A stretch of 46,213 bases of DNA from Planctomycetota bacterium (GTDB taxonomy: Bacteria > Planctomycetota > UBA1135 > UBA2386), in NCBI GenBank assembly GCA_019636245.1, contig JAHBXX010000035.1:1-46213 (forward strand). The letters are read 5' to 3'. The notes under the pieces are model-generated. The model had not been told where the DNA came from, did not search any database, and saw only the letters and a list, made by a program, of their open reading frames with translations. Positions within the stretch are counted from its first letter, which is position 1, and each line of letters begins with the position of its first letter. Made by a program: the position numbers and the translations under genes. Of the stretch, positions 25,563 through 33,829 are shown in pieces.

Positions 25563-26590
25563 GGAAGCTGCGCGTCCTGGTGGCGATGCACGACGTCCTG
25601 GTGCCGCCGGAGAACGCCGCCGAGCTGCCGCCCGAGGAGACCTGGACCTACCAGATGGAGTTCGAGGTCGTGAAGACCCTGCGCGAACTCGGCCACGAGG
25701 TCCGCGTGCTCGGCGTCGGCGACGAGCTGCGGCCGGTGCGCGACGCGGTGGCCGAGTGGAAGCCGCACGTCGTGTTCAACATCCTGACCGACTTCCACGA
25801 CGTCGTCACCTACGAGGCGCACTTCGTCAGCTACCTGGAGCTGCTGAAGCAGCCGTACACCGGCTGCAATCCGCGCGGCATCGTGCTCGCCGGCGACAAG
25901 GCGCTGAGCAAGCAGATCCTCGCCTGGCACCGCATCCCGTGCCCGGCGTTCGCGGTGTTCCCGCTGCGCACCAAGCGGGCGAAGCTGCCGCGCCGCATGC
26001 AGTTCCCGGTGATCGTCAAGTCCGCGGTGCAACACGGCAGCGCCGGCATCTCGCAGGCCTCGGTCGTGCACGACGACCAGGAACTGGCCGAGCGCGTCGG
26101 CTTCCTGCACCGCACGCTGCAGACCGACGTGGTCGCCGAGCAGTTCCTGCAGGGCCGCGAACTGACGGTCAGCATCCTCGGCAACGAGCGGCTCGAGGTG
26201 TTCCCGATCTGGGAGCTGTGGTTCGACAAGCTGCCCGAGGGCAACGAGGCGATCGCGACCTCGCGCGTCAAGTGGGACGTGCGCTACCAGAAGCGCATCG
26301 GCCTGCAGACCGGCCGCGCCCGCAACCTCGGCAAGGACCTCGAGGAGCAGATCGTGCACATCTGCAAGCGCACCTACCGCGCCCTGCACCTGTCCGGCTA
26401 CGCCCGGATCGACCTGCGGCTCGACCAGGAGGGGCGCCCCTACGTCATCGAGGCGAACGTCAACAACGACCTGTCGCCCGGCGAGGACTTCCCCGACTCG
26501 GCAAGGCATGCCGGGCTCGACTACGGCCAGCTGCTGCAGCGCATCCTCAACGTCGGCATCAACTACAAGCCGGCGTGGATGGTCGAGTAG
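25559..26590 (+). CDS. ATP-grasp ligase related to D-Ala-D-Ala ligase, substrate unknown
   Basis: A 343-residue cytosolic enzyme expected to join a carboxylate to an amine through an acyl-phosphate. Residues 94-122 (ELLKQPYTGCNP...DKALSKQIL) match the ATP-grasp N-lobe of Ddl-type ligases. FPVIVKSAVQHGSAGIS (149-165) holds the ATP-binding Lys154, and RIDLRLD (283-289) with VIEANVN (296-302) holds the metal ligands Asp285, Glu298 and Asn300. An N-terminal Rossmann-like domain (VLVAMHDVLVPPENAAEL) includes VVFNILTDFHDVVTYEAHF in place of the usual Ddl D-Ala site. It overlaps the metallopeptidase gene by four bases. It is unlikely to be the housekeeping Ddl, because no mur or fts genes are near. 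A ligase/peptidase pair acting on a peptide or peptide-modified protein is inferred. Confidence 0.82.
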   Translation: MRKLRVLVAMHDVLVPPENAAELPPEETWTYQMEFEVVKTLRELGHEVRVLGVGDELRPVRDAVAEWKPHVVFNILTDFHDVVTYEAHFVSYLELLKQPYTGCNPRGIVLAGDKALSKQILAWHRIPCPAFAVFPLRTKRAKLPRRMQFPVIVKSAVQHGSAGISQASVVHDDQELAERVGFLHRTLQTDVVAEQFLQGRELTVSILGNERLEVFPIWELWFDKLPEGNEAIATSRVKWDVRYQKRIGLQTGRARNLGKDLEEQIVHICKRTYRALHLSGYARIDLRLDQEGRPYVIEANVNNDLSPGEDFPDSARHAGLDYGQLLQRILNVGINYKPAWMVE

Positions 26591-26596
26591 CCGCCC

Positions 26597-27802
26597 TCAA
26601 TCGCCGGCGTCGGGCGAAGGCGGTCCCCACGGCGTGCTGCGGTGCCGGGCGACGCCGTGCCGCACGGCGTCCTCGCCGTGGCGGTCGCGGATGCGATCGA
26701 GCGCCGCCAGCAGCCGGTCGCGCCGCGGCGGCGCCGGCGAGAACAGGCTGCCCTGCACCGGCGTCGCGAACGCGACCAGGCCGGCGGCGGTGACCCCGAG
26801 CAGCCGCACCCCGGGCCGCCCCGACCAGCACCGTGCCAGCAGGTCGACGGCCGTGCGGTGCAGTTCGAGATCGTCGGCGGTCGCCGGCACCTGGCGCTGC
26901 CGGCTCAGCGTCGTGAAGTCGGGGTGGCGCAGCTTCAGCCGCACGACGGTGCCGCGCACGCCTTCGCGGCGCAGGCGGCGGCCGACCATCTGGCACAGCT
27001 GCAGCAGCGTGTCGCGCACCTCGTCGCCGTCGACCAGATCGGTGGCGAAGGTCAGCTCGTGGCCGATCGACCGCGCCGCCCGCTCGGGCTCGACCACGCG
27101 CGCATCGAGGCCGTGCGCCAGCGCGTGCAGGTGCGGACCGAGGCTCGGGCCGAACGCCTCCACGAGCGCCGCCTCGCCGCGCTGTTGCACGTCCGCGATC
27201 GTGCGCAGGCCGGCGCGTTCGAGCTGGCGCCCGGTCACCGCGCCGACGCCCCACAGGCGGGAAACCGGCAGCGCGGCCAGGAAGGCGCGCTCCTCGCCCG
27301 GCGGCACCACCACCAGCGCATCCGGCTTGCGCAGGTCGCTGGCGACCTTGGCCACGAACTTCGACGTCGCCACGCCGACGCTGACGGCGAGACCGGTGGC
27401 GGCGCGCACCTCGGCCTTGAGCCGGCGCGCGATCGCCTCGCCGTCGCCGAACAGCGCGCGGCTGCCGGTGACGTCCAGGAACGCCTCGTCGAGCGACAGC
27501 GGTTCGACGAGATCCGTGAACGAGTCGAACACGGCGCGCACCTGCGCCGACACGGCGGCGTAGACCGCCATGCGCGGCGCCACGAAGACGCCCTGCGGGC
27601 ACAACTGCCGTGCGCGCACGCCCGGCATCGCCGAGTGCACGCCGAACCGCCGCGCCTCGTAGCTGGCCGTGCTGACCACCTGCCGCGGGCCGGAGCCGCC
27701 GACGATCACCGGCCGGCCGCGCAGCTCCGGGCGGTCGCGCTGCTCGATGGCCGCGTAGAACGCGTCCATGTCGGCGTGCAGGATCGTGCGCGGCGCCGTC
27801 AT
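26597..27802 (-). CDS. dinB: DNA polymerase IV (Y-family translesion polymerase)
   Basis: Lesion-bypass polymerase of 401 residues. Catalytic carboxylates are visible in LHADMDAFY (Asp11, and Asp13 next to it) and SLDEAFLDVT (Asp and Glu). Tyr16 occupies the steric-gate position. GVATSKFVAKVASDLRKP and the thumb HhH region (SRLWGVGAVTGRQL) follow, then the little-finger domain. Near the C-terminus QGSLF matches the QxxLF beta-clamp binding motif, with about 40 residues after it, so the clamp motif is not at the very end. ATG at 27802. It is the last gene of a minus-strand run and converges with the ATP-grasp gene, leaving 6 bases. Confidence 0.93.
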   Translation of the reverse strand: MTAPRTILHADMDAFYAAIEQRDRPELRGRPVIVGGSGPRQVVSTASYEARRFGVHSAMPGVRARQLCPQGVFVAPRMAVYAAVSAQVRAVFDSFTDLVEPLSLDEAFLDVTGSRALFGDGEAIARRLKAEVRAATGLAVSVGVATSKFVAKVASDLRKPDALVVVPPGEERAFLAALPVSRLWGVGAVTGRQLERAGLRTIADVQQRGEAALVEAFGPSLGPHLHALAHGLDARVVEPERAARSIGHELTFATDLVDGDEVRDTLLQLCQMVGRRLRREGVRGTVVRLKLRHPDFTTLSRQRQVPATADDLELHRTAVDLLARCWSGRPGVRLLGVTAAGLVAFATPVQGSLFSPAPPRRDRLLAALDRIRDRHGEDAVRHGVARHRSTPWGPPSPDAGD

Positions 27803-27832
27803 GGCGCCAAGGCTACCGGTTCCCCGGCGGCG

Positions 27833-28285
27833 CTAGAACCAGTCCGGCACCAGCTCCGGATCGAGGCCCATCGCCTGCAGCACCAGGCCCTGCACGTACT
27901 CCGGATCGATCGAGAACTCCTTCAGCGTCTCGTAGCAGGAGCCCGCCTTGACCGACAGCAGCGCCAGCGCCAGGTGCTCGGGCTCGACCTTCTTGCTGCC
28001 GAGCTGCCGCGCGGCGTCCTTGGCCCGCTCGAACACCGTGTGCACGTGGCGGTTGAACGGCCCGTTCGGCACCGACGGCTCGCGCGGCAGGCTCTTCACG
28101 TAGCCCGAGAACATGTCCGGGTCGACGTTGAGGTCCTGGAAGATGTGGTGCAGGCAGACGCTGCGATCGACGGTGAGGCCGTAGATCAGGTGCCCGGTGG
28201 CGACCGATTCGTCGCCGAGCTGCTGCGCCAATTCCTCGGCCTTCTTCACGGCCAGGACGGTCTTGTCGGCGAAGTCCTCGAACAT
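27833..28285 (-). CDS. Stand-alone Clp N-terminal domain protein
   Basis: A 150-residue protein made only of the double Clp-N repeat found at the start of ClpA and ClpC. Repeat 1 covers about residues 4-60 (ADKTVLAVKKAEELAQQLG, then VATGHLIYGL). Repeat 2 covers about 78-140 (VFERAKDAARQLGSKKV, then EPEHLALALLS). No Walker motifs or AAA+ module follow. Such proteins can bind adaptors or the Clp core, as the plant ClpT proteins do, so a modulating or decoy role is possible but inferred. ATG at 28285. It lies 62 bases after the thioesterase gene and 30 bases before dinB. Confidence 0.85.
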   Translation of the reverse strand: MFEDFADKTVLAVKKAEELAQQLGDESVATGHLIYGLTVDRSVCLHHIFQDLNVDPDMFSGYVKSLPREPSVPNGPFNRHVHTVFERAKDAARQLGSKKVEPEHLALALLSVKAGSCYETLKEFSIDPEYVQGLVLQAMGLDPELVPDWF

Positions 28286-28347
28286 GGGGGGCAGGACTGT
28301 AGCGAGGCCCTGGGGCCAGCGCCACCGAGGCGGCCCGGACCCGGGGA

Positions 28348-28836
28348 TCAGGCCCGGCCGGCCAGCCGCTGCGCCCGGCGGGCCTTCGCGGCCTCGAAGC
28401 GGCGCCGCTCGTCGTCGGTCTCTGGCGCCACCGGCGGCACCGGCCGCGGCGCCTTGCTGGCCGGGTCCAGCGACACGAAGGTCAGGTAGGCCGACACGAC
28501 GTGCCGGCGGTCGCCGGTGGCGCGGTCCTCCTGCCAGACCTTGACCCCCACCTCCATCGAGCTGCGGCCGGCGTAGTTGACCGACGCCAGCAGCACGACG
28601 ACGCCGCCGACCGGCACCGGGTTGTGGAAGTCGATGCGGTCGACGCTGGCGGTGACGACCGGCGTTCGGGCGTGCCGGCCGGCGGCCACCGCGGCGCAGA
28701 TGTCGATCCACTGCATCACGCGGCCGCCCATCACGTTGCCGAGCGGGTTCGCGTCGTTGGGGAACACGATCTCCGTCATCTCGACCTTGCTGTCGGCAAC
28801 GGAGCGCGGCGGGAGGGGCGGCGGCGATTCGACCAT
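28348..28836 (-). CDS. Acyl-CoA thioesterase (hotdog fold, YciA/BACH type)
   Basis: A 162-residue cytosolic hydrolase of acyl-CoA esters. It shows the family start FPNDANPLGNVMGGRVMQWID (Asn and Asp at the active site) and DRIDFHNPVPVGGVVVLLASV. A strand carrying RSSMEVGVKVW and a C-terminal YLTFVSLDP follow. An Arg/Ala-rich C-terminal tail of about 30 residues extends past the hotdog core. The open frame starts at an in-frame initiator at 28836; a Pro-rich leader (ESPPPLPP) precedes the domain. Part of the minus-strand run lipoprotein, thioesterase, Clp-N, dinB. Confidence 0.88.
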   Translation of the reverse strand: MVESPPPLPPRSVADSKVEMTEIVFPNDANPLGNVMGGRVMQWIDICAAVAAGRHARTPVVTASVDRIDFHNPVPVGGVVVLLASVNYAGRSSMEVGVKVWQEDRATGDRRHVVSAYLTFVSLDPASKAPRPVPPVAPETDDERRRFEAAKARRAQRLAGRA

Positions 28837-28882
28837 GCGGCGGCGACTCTAGGGCGCGGCGGGCCGCAACCAAGGGCGCCGG

Positions 28883-29284
28883 TCAGCGACGGCCGGCTTC
28901 GCTGGGGCGCAGGACCGCCTCGACCGCGACCGGCCGCAGTTCGGCCGGCGTCTCGGCGGCGAACAGATGCGCGACGCCACGCGCCATCGGCCAGACGCCC
29001 AGGTCCTGCTCCTGGTCCTCGAACGGCACCCGCCGGCTGAAGCGCCCGTGCACCGACGCGTGCCCGAGCCAGCGGCCCTGCAGGTCCTGGATGCGGTAGA
29101 ACGGCAGCGGCCCGCCGGGGTCGCGGATCTCGAGCTGGAGCAGGAGGCCGACCGGCTCGCCGCCGATCCACACCTGCCAGCGGCCGAGTTCCACCACCGG
29201 CCGCGGCGCGTAGGGCGGGTTCGGCGGCGGCGGAGGGCCGGCGCAGGCGGACAGCAGCAGGGCGGTGGCGAAGGTCCGGCGCAT
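28883..29284 (-). CDS. Small lipoprotein of unknown function
   Basis: A 133-residue protein with a short signal sequence and lipobox LSAC (Cys at residue 14), followed by a Pro-rich linker ([12 protein letters not shown]), so it is probably a membrane-attached lipoprotein. The mature part is beta-rich in appearance ([18 protein letters not shown], then [19 protein letters not shown]). I do not recognise a family. ATG at 29284. It is divergent from the threonine dehydrogenase gene across 92 bases and 46 bases upstream of the thioesterase gene. Confidence 0.7.
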   Translation of the reverse strand: MRRTFATALLLSACAGPPPPPNPPYAPRPVVELGRWQVWIGGEPVGLLLQLEIRDPGGPLPFYRIQDLQGRWLGHASVHGRFSRRVPFEDQEQDLGVWPMARGVAHLFAAETPAELRPVAVEAVLRPSEAGRR

Positions 29285-29376
29285 GGCGTTGCAGGAGTGC
29301 GGCCGGCGGGCCCGGCGCGGCCGGAGCGCGAGCGGTGGCGCGCGGGTCGTTCTAGCCGCAGAATGCGCCGCCCGCC

Positions 29377-30450
29377 ATGACCGCGATGAAAGGCGTCGAA
29401 CTCACCGCCCCCGGCAAGTACCGCCTGCGCACGGACCTGCCGATCCCCGAACCGGGGCCGGGCGAGGTCCGGCTGCGCGTCGCCGCGGCCGGCATCTGCG
29501 GCACCGACGTGCACATCTGCAGCGGCGACCCCTCGATGACCGGCCTGATCGCGCCGCCGGTGGTGCTCGGCCACGAGTTCTGCGGCCACGTCGACAAGCT
29601 CGGCCCCGGCGTCGACCCGGCCAGGCTGCCGCCGGGCACCTACGCCAGCGCCGAGATGCACGAGATCTGCGGCGAGTGCCCGGCCTGCCGCGCCGGCGCC
29701 TACCACGCCTGCGCCACGGCCCGCATCCGCGGCATCAACCTGAACGGCGCGTTCGCCGAGTTCGTCGTCGTCTCGGCCGGCAACGTCGTCGCGCTGCCGC
29801 CGGATCTGCCGGTGCAGGTCGCCGCGATCCTCGACCCCCTCGGCAACGCCGTGCACACGACGCTGAAGGTGCCGGTGCAGGACAGCACCGTCGCCGTGGT
29901 CGGCTACGGCCCGATCGGCGCGATGTGCGGCGAGATCGCCGCGTTCGTCGGCGCCAGCCACCTGTTCGTGCTCGACGTGCAGGACCTGGCGCTGCAGCGC
30001 GCCCGCGACTGGGTCGCGCGCCGCGGCCTGCGCGACCGGGTCACGGTCGTCGACGCCCGGCAGCGGCCGGTCGAGACCGTCGTCGACGCGACCAGGGGCG
30101 GCGTCGACGTCGCGCTCGAGATCTCCGGCCATCCGGTCGGCATCAACAACGCGATCCAGATGACGCGCCCGGCCGGGCACGTCGTCAACCTCGGCCTGCC
30201 GAAGGGCGACGCGGTGACGATCGAGCGCTTCAGCAAGAACTTCATCTTCAAGGGCCTGACGATGCACGCGGTGATCGGCCGCGAGATGTTCCGCACCTGG
30301 GAGCAGATGCTCGACCTGCTGCGGCGCGGCCTCGACGTCTCCCACCTGGTGACCGCCGAGATGCCGCTCGAGCAGTTCGGCGCCGGCGTCGAGCGGTTCG
30401 GCAGCGGCGCCGAGCAGAAGGTCGTGCTGTATCCGAACCCGCGCCGGTGA
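29377..30450 (+). CDS. tdh: L-threonine 3-dehydrogenase (zinc-dependent MDR family)
   Basis: Oxidises L-threonine to 2-amino-3-oxobutyrate with NAD+. The zinc-type MDR features are complete: GICGTDVHI (catalytic Cys), GHEFCG (catalytic His/Glu) and the structural zinc set in [15 protein letters not shown] (four Cys). The Rossmann motif VVGYGPIG is followed by the domain that ends in the C-terminal [10 protein letters not shown] region. Length (357 residues) is close to the family norm. The next gene encodes the partner enzyme Kbl 83 bases downstream, which supports threonine rather than another alcohol as substrate. The start is the ATG at 29377; an ATG three codons later (MKGVEL) is an alternative. 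Confidence 0.88.
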   Translation: MTAMKGVELTAPGKYRLRTDLPIPEPGPGEVRLRVAAAGICGTDVHICSGDPSMTGLIAPPVVLGHEFCGHVDKLGPGVDPARLPPGTYASAEMHEICGECPACRAGAYHACATARIRGINLNGAFAEFVVVSAGNVVALPPDLPVQVAAILDPLGNAVHTTLKVPVQDSTVAVVGYGPIGAMCGEIAAFVGASHLFVLDVQDLALQRARDWVARRGLRDRVTVVDARQRPVETVVDATRGGVDVALEISGHPVGINNAIQMTRPAGHVVNLGLPKGDAVTIERFSKNFIFKGLTMHAVIGREMFRTWEQMLDLLRRGLDVSHLVTAEMPLEQFGAGVERFGSGAEQKVVLYPNPRR

Positions 30451-30533
30451 GGCCGCCGGGCCCGGCCCGCCGCCCCCGGAACCGACCGAATCCCTGGCGC
30501 CCGCCCCCACGAACCGCTAGCAGCATCCTCGCC

Positions 30534-31721
30534 ATGTTCGACCACGACCGCGCCCGCTTCCGCACCGAACTCGACGAGATCCGCAGCGCCGGCCTGTGGA
30601 AGGACGAGCGCGTCATCACCAGCCCGCAGGGCGCGACCATCACCGTGAACGGCAGGCAGGTGATCTGCCTGTGCGCCAACAACTACCTCGGCCTCGCCAA
30701 CGACGAGGGCCTGCGCGCGGCCGCGAAGGCGGCGATCGACTCGCACGGGCTCGGCCTCGCCAGCGTGCGCTTCATCTGCGGCACGCAGGACGCGCACAAG
30801 ACCCTCGAGCGGAAGATCAGCGACTTCCTCGGCACCGAGGACACGATCCTCTACTCGTCGTGCTTCGACGCCAACGGCGGCCTGTTCGAGACCCTGATGG
30901 GCGAGCAGGACGCGATCGTCAGCGACGCCCTGAACCACGCCTCGATCATCGACGGCATCCGCCTCAGCAAGGCGCAGCGCTTCCGCTACCAGAACGGCGA
31001 CATGCAGGAACTGGAGCAGCACCTGCGGGCCGCCGGCTCGGCGCGCAGCCGGATGATCGTCACCGACGGCGTGTTCTCGATGGATGGCTACGTCGCCAAG
31101 CTGCCCGACATCTGCGAACTCGCCGACAGGTACAAGGCCATGGTGATGGTCGACGACAGCCACGCGACCGGCTTCTTCGGTCCGACCGGCCGCGGCACGG
31201 CCGAGTACCACGGCGTGCAGGACCGCATCGACGTGACCACCTCGACGCTCGGCAAGGCGCTCGGCGGCGCGGCCGGCGGCTTCACGACCGGCCGGCGGGA
31301 GATCGTCGACCTGCTGCGCAACCGCAGCCGGCCGTACCTGTTCTCGAACACGCTGGCGCCGGCGATCGTCGGCGCCACGACCGCCTGCCTCGACCGGCTG
31401 TCGGGCACGACCGCGCTGCGCGACAGGCTGGCGCGCAACACCGCGTTCTTCCGCGAGCAGATGACCCGGGCCGGCTTCCAGATCGTGCCCGGCGAACACC
31501 CGATCTGTCCGATCATGCTCGGCGACGCGAAGCTCGCCGTCGAGATGGCGGCGCGCATGCTGCAGGAGGGCGTCTACGTGATCGGCTTCTCGTTCCCGGT
31601 GGTGCCCAAGGGCAAGGCCCGCATCCGCGTGCAGATCAGCGCCGCGCACGAGATCGCGCAGCTCGAGCACGCGGTCGCGGCGTTCGCGCGGGTCGGCCGC
31701 GCGCTCGGTGTGCTCCGGTGA
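30534..31721 (+). CDS. kbl: Glycine C-acetyltransferase (2-amino-3-ketobutyrate CoA ligase)
   Basis: PLP enzyme of the alpha-oxoamine synthase family, 395 residues. It cleaves 2-amino-3-oxobutyrate with CoA to glycine and acetyl-CoA, completing threonine catabolism started by Tdh. Evidence: [14 protein letters not shown] at the N-terminus, [40 protein letters not shown] (PLP-binding Asp/His), and [14 protein letters not shown] with the Schiff-base lysine. The ATG at 30534 gives the usual Kbl start ([17 protein letters not shown]). The stop overlaps the GTG of the aminopeptidase gene by three bases, so the genes are coupled. Confidence 0.94.
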   Translation: MFDHDRARFRTELDEIRSAGLWKDERVITSPQGATITVNGRQVICLCANNYLGLANDEGLRAAAKAAIDSHGLGLASVRFICGTQDAHKTLERKISDFLGTEDTILYSSCFDANGGLFETLMGEQDAIVSDALNHASIIDGIRLSKAQRFRYQNGDMQELEQHLRAAGSARSRMIVTDGVFSMDGYVAKLPDICELADRYKAMVMVDDSHATGFFGPTGRGTAEYHGVQDRIDVTTSTLGKALGGAAGGFTTGRREIVDLLRNRSRPYLFSNTLAPAIVGATTACLDRLSGTTALRDRLARNTAFFREQMTRAGFQIVPGEHPICPIMLGDAKLAVEMAARMLQEGVYVIGFSFPVVPKGKARIRVQISAAHEIAQLEHAVAAFARVGRALGVLR

Positions 31722-32620
31722 AGCTCGACCTCGACAAGCTGCGCCAGTCCGGCCGCATCTCGGCCACGGCGCTCGCCCACGGCCGCCGGCTGATCGTGCC
31801 GGGCGCCCGCCTCGAGCACATCCAGTGCGAGGTCGAGCGCGTGATCCGCGAACTGGGCGGCGCGCCGGCCTTCCCGGCCCAGGTGTCGCGCAACCACATC
31901 GCCGCGCACTACTGCTCGCCGCCAGGCGATCCGACCACGGTGCAGGCCGGCGACATCGTCAAGCTCGACTGCGGCACGCACGTCGACGGCTACGTCACCG
32001 ACAACGCGACCACGGTCGATCTGCGCGACGGCGAGAACTCGCTGCTGTGCAGCGCCAGCCGCATGGCGCTCGAGAACGCCATCTCGGTCATGGGTCCCGG
32101 CGTGTCGCTGACCGAAGTGGGTCGCCAGGTCGAGACCACGATCGGCTCGCTCGGCTTCAAGCCGGTGCGCAACCTCTGCGGCCACGGCGTGGCGCGCTTC
32201 ACCATCCACTGCGCGCCGTCGGTGCCGAACTACGCCGACCCCAAGGCGGTGAAGCTGCGGCCCAACATGACGATCGCCTGCGAGCCGTTCGCCAGCGACG
32301 GCAAGGGCTTCATCGACGTCGACGGCAAGGCGGAGGTGTTCATGCTGGTCCGCGACGTGCGGCCCAAGGACAACCTGGCCGGCGAGCTGCAGCGCGCGGT
32401 GGCGCAGAGCGACGGCCTGCCGTTCGCACGGCGCGACCTCGTGCGCTGGCTCGGCAGCGCGCAGAAGGCCGAGGAGGCGCTCAAGGTGCTGCTCAAGAAA
32501 CAGCTGCTCGAGCAGTACCCGCCGCTGTGCGAGAAGCCCGGCGTGCGCATCGCCCAGTTCGAGCACACGATCTTCATCCACGAGCACGGCGCCGAGGTGA
32601 TGACCCGGCCGCCCGAGTGA
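31718..32620 (+). CDS. Type II (archaeal/eukaryotic-like) methionine aminopeptidase
   Basis: Metallo-aminopeptidase that trims N-terminal methionine. The five metal ligands of the pita-bread fold are present: Asp84 and Asp95 ([16 protein letters not shown]), His156 (CGHG), Glu189 (ACEPF) and Glu282 (QFEHT). The sequence runs parallel to archaeal MetAP2: [20 protein letters not shown] near the start, HCAPSVPNY after the His, and an insert-type helical subdomain (about 210-275, with [13 protein letters not shown]) absent from the usual bacterial type I enzyme. Length (300) matches archaeal MetAP2. GTG start at 31718 overlapping the kbl stop. A type II enzyme is unusual in bacteria; it may supplement a type I enzyme elsewhere in the genome. 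Confidence 0.9.
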   Translation: MKLDLDKLRQSGRISATALAHGRRLIVPGARLEHIQCEVERVIRELGGAPAFPAQVSRNHIAAHYCSPPGDPTTVQAGDIVKLDCGTHVDGYVTDNATTVDLRDGENSLLCSASRMALENAISVMGPGVSLTEVGRQVETTIGSLGFKPVRNLCGHGVARFTIHCAPSVPNYADPKAVKLRPNMTIACEPFASDGKGFIDVDGKAEVFMLVRDVRPKDNLAGELQRAVAQSDGLPFARRDLVRWLGSAQKAEEALKVLLKKQLLEQYPPLCEKPGVRIAQFEHTIFIHEHGAEVMTRPPE

Positions 32621-32633
32621 CTTCGGTCGCGGC

Positions 32634-33773
32634 ATGCGCATCGGCATCGACGCCCGCGAGGCCTGGCGCCCCGAACCGCGCGGCATCGGCCTGTACGTGC
32701 GCCACCTGGTGCGCGAGTTCGCCGCGCTGGCGCCGGAGCACGAGTTCCGGCTCTACCACCAGCTCGAGCTGCCGGCCGGCGCGTTCCCGCTGCCGGCCAA
32801 CATGCACGGCGTGCACACCGACCTGCCGGGCGGCCGCTGGCACAGCTGGGAACGGCTGCAGATGCCCTGGCGGCTGCGGCGCGACCGGCTCGACGTCTAC
32901 CACGGCACCTACAACACGCTGCCGCCGCGCTGGCGGTGGTGGCCGGGCCCGCCGATGGTCGTGTCGCTGCACGACGTCATCGTCACCTGGTGGCCGGACG
33001 ACCTCGGCGACCCGTTCGTGCGCTATGCGCGCGCCGTGACGCCGCGGGTCGTGCGCGACGCGGCGGTGATCCTGACCGTCAGCGAGTGGAGCCGCCGCGA
33101 CCTCTGCACTCGCTTCGGTGCCGACCCGGCGAAGGTGCGCCTGTCCCTGAACGGCCTGCACCCGACCGTGCTGGCCGGCGCGCCCGCCGGTGCCGGCGAC
33201 GCGGCGCGGCGGCGCTTCGCCGAGGGCCGACCCTACCTGTTCGCGATCGGCGCCAGCCTCGAACGCAAGAACACCGGTCGGCTGCTGGAGGCCTTCGCGC
33301 TGGTGCGCCGGCAGCGCCCGGACTGGCCGCACCTGCTGCTGGTGTCGGGGCTGGGCCGGGCGACCGACCGCTTCCGGGCCCGCGCCGAGGCGGCCGGCGT
33401 GCTCGCGCACGTGCGCTTCCTGCCCTACCTCGACCAGGCGGACCTGATCGGGCTCTACGCCGGCGCCGTGCTGTCGGTCTACCCGAGCCTCGTCGAGGGC
33501 TGGGGCATCCCGGTGCTCGAATCGCTGGCGCTCGGCACGCCGGTGCTCACCAGCAACACGTCGGCGATGCCCGAGGCCGGCGGCGAGCACGCGCGCTACT
33601 TCGATCCCGAGTCGGCCGAGGCCATCGCCGCCGCGATCGTCGACGGCGTCGAGCGCTGGGCGCCGGGGTTCGCCGCCGTGCGCGACGCCGCCGTCGCGCG
33701 GGCCCGCACCTTCACCTGGCGCCGCACCGCCGAAGGCGTGCTGGCGGCCTACCGCGACGCGCTCGGCCGCTGA
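32634..33773 (+). CDS. Family 4 glycosyltransferase
   Basis: A 379-residue GT-B enzyme that transfers a sugar, probably mannose-like, from a nucleotide donor to a glycan or lipid. The N-domain begins MRIGIDAREAWRP and contains GIGLYVRHLV. The C-domain shows LFAIGASLERKNTGRLLEAF and SVYPSLVEGWGIPVLESLALG, with the donor-binding Glu-x7-Glu motif, then GTPVLTSNTSAMPE. The ATG at 32634 is 13 bases after the aminopeptidase stop, so it is probably part of the tdh-kbl-aminopeptidase transcript despite an unrelated function. It converges with the leucine-dehydrogenase-like gene. Confidence 0.9.
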   Translation: MRIGIDAREAWRPEPRGIGLYVRHLVREFAALAPEHEFRLYHQLELPAGAFPLPANMHGVHTDLPGGRWHSWERLQMPWRLRRDRLDVYHGTYNTLPPRWRWWPGPPMVVSLHDVIVTWWPDDLGDPFVRYARAVTPRVVRDAAVILTVSEWSRRDLCTRFGADPAKVRLSLNGLHPTVLAGAPAGAGDAARRRFAEGRPYLFAIGASLERKNTGRLLEAFALVRRQRPDWPHLLLVSGLGRATDRFRARAEAAGVLAHVRFLPYLDQADLIGLYAGAVLSVYPSLVEGWGIPVLESLALGTPVLTSNTSAMPEAGGEHARYFDPESAEAIAAAIVDGVERWAPGFAAVRDAAVARARTFTWRRTAEGVLAAYRDALGR

Positions 33774-33800
33774 GGGCCGCCGCCCGGAAGCGGCATCGCA

Positions 33801-33817
33801 CCCGCGTCACGCGCGGG
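33801..33817. terminator. Candidate bidirectional terminator hairpin
   Basis: CCCGCG, TCACG, CGCGGG: a 6-bp GC stem with a 5-base loop, in the 56-base space between the convergent stops at 33773 and 33830. Flanking GGCCGCC (33776) and GGGCGGCC (33815) could lengthen the fold. There is no T-run. Confidence 0.4.
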
Positions 33818-33829
33818 CGGCCTCGGTCA

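Noticed and set aside
25559..26590. Housekeeping D-alanine-D-alanine ligase (ddl)
   Set aside because: The ATP-grasp core fits, but the N-terminal substrate region differs from Ddl and the partner is a metallopeptidase, not mur/fts genes.
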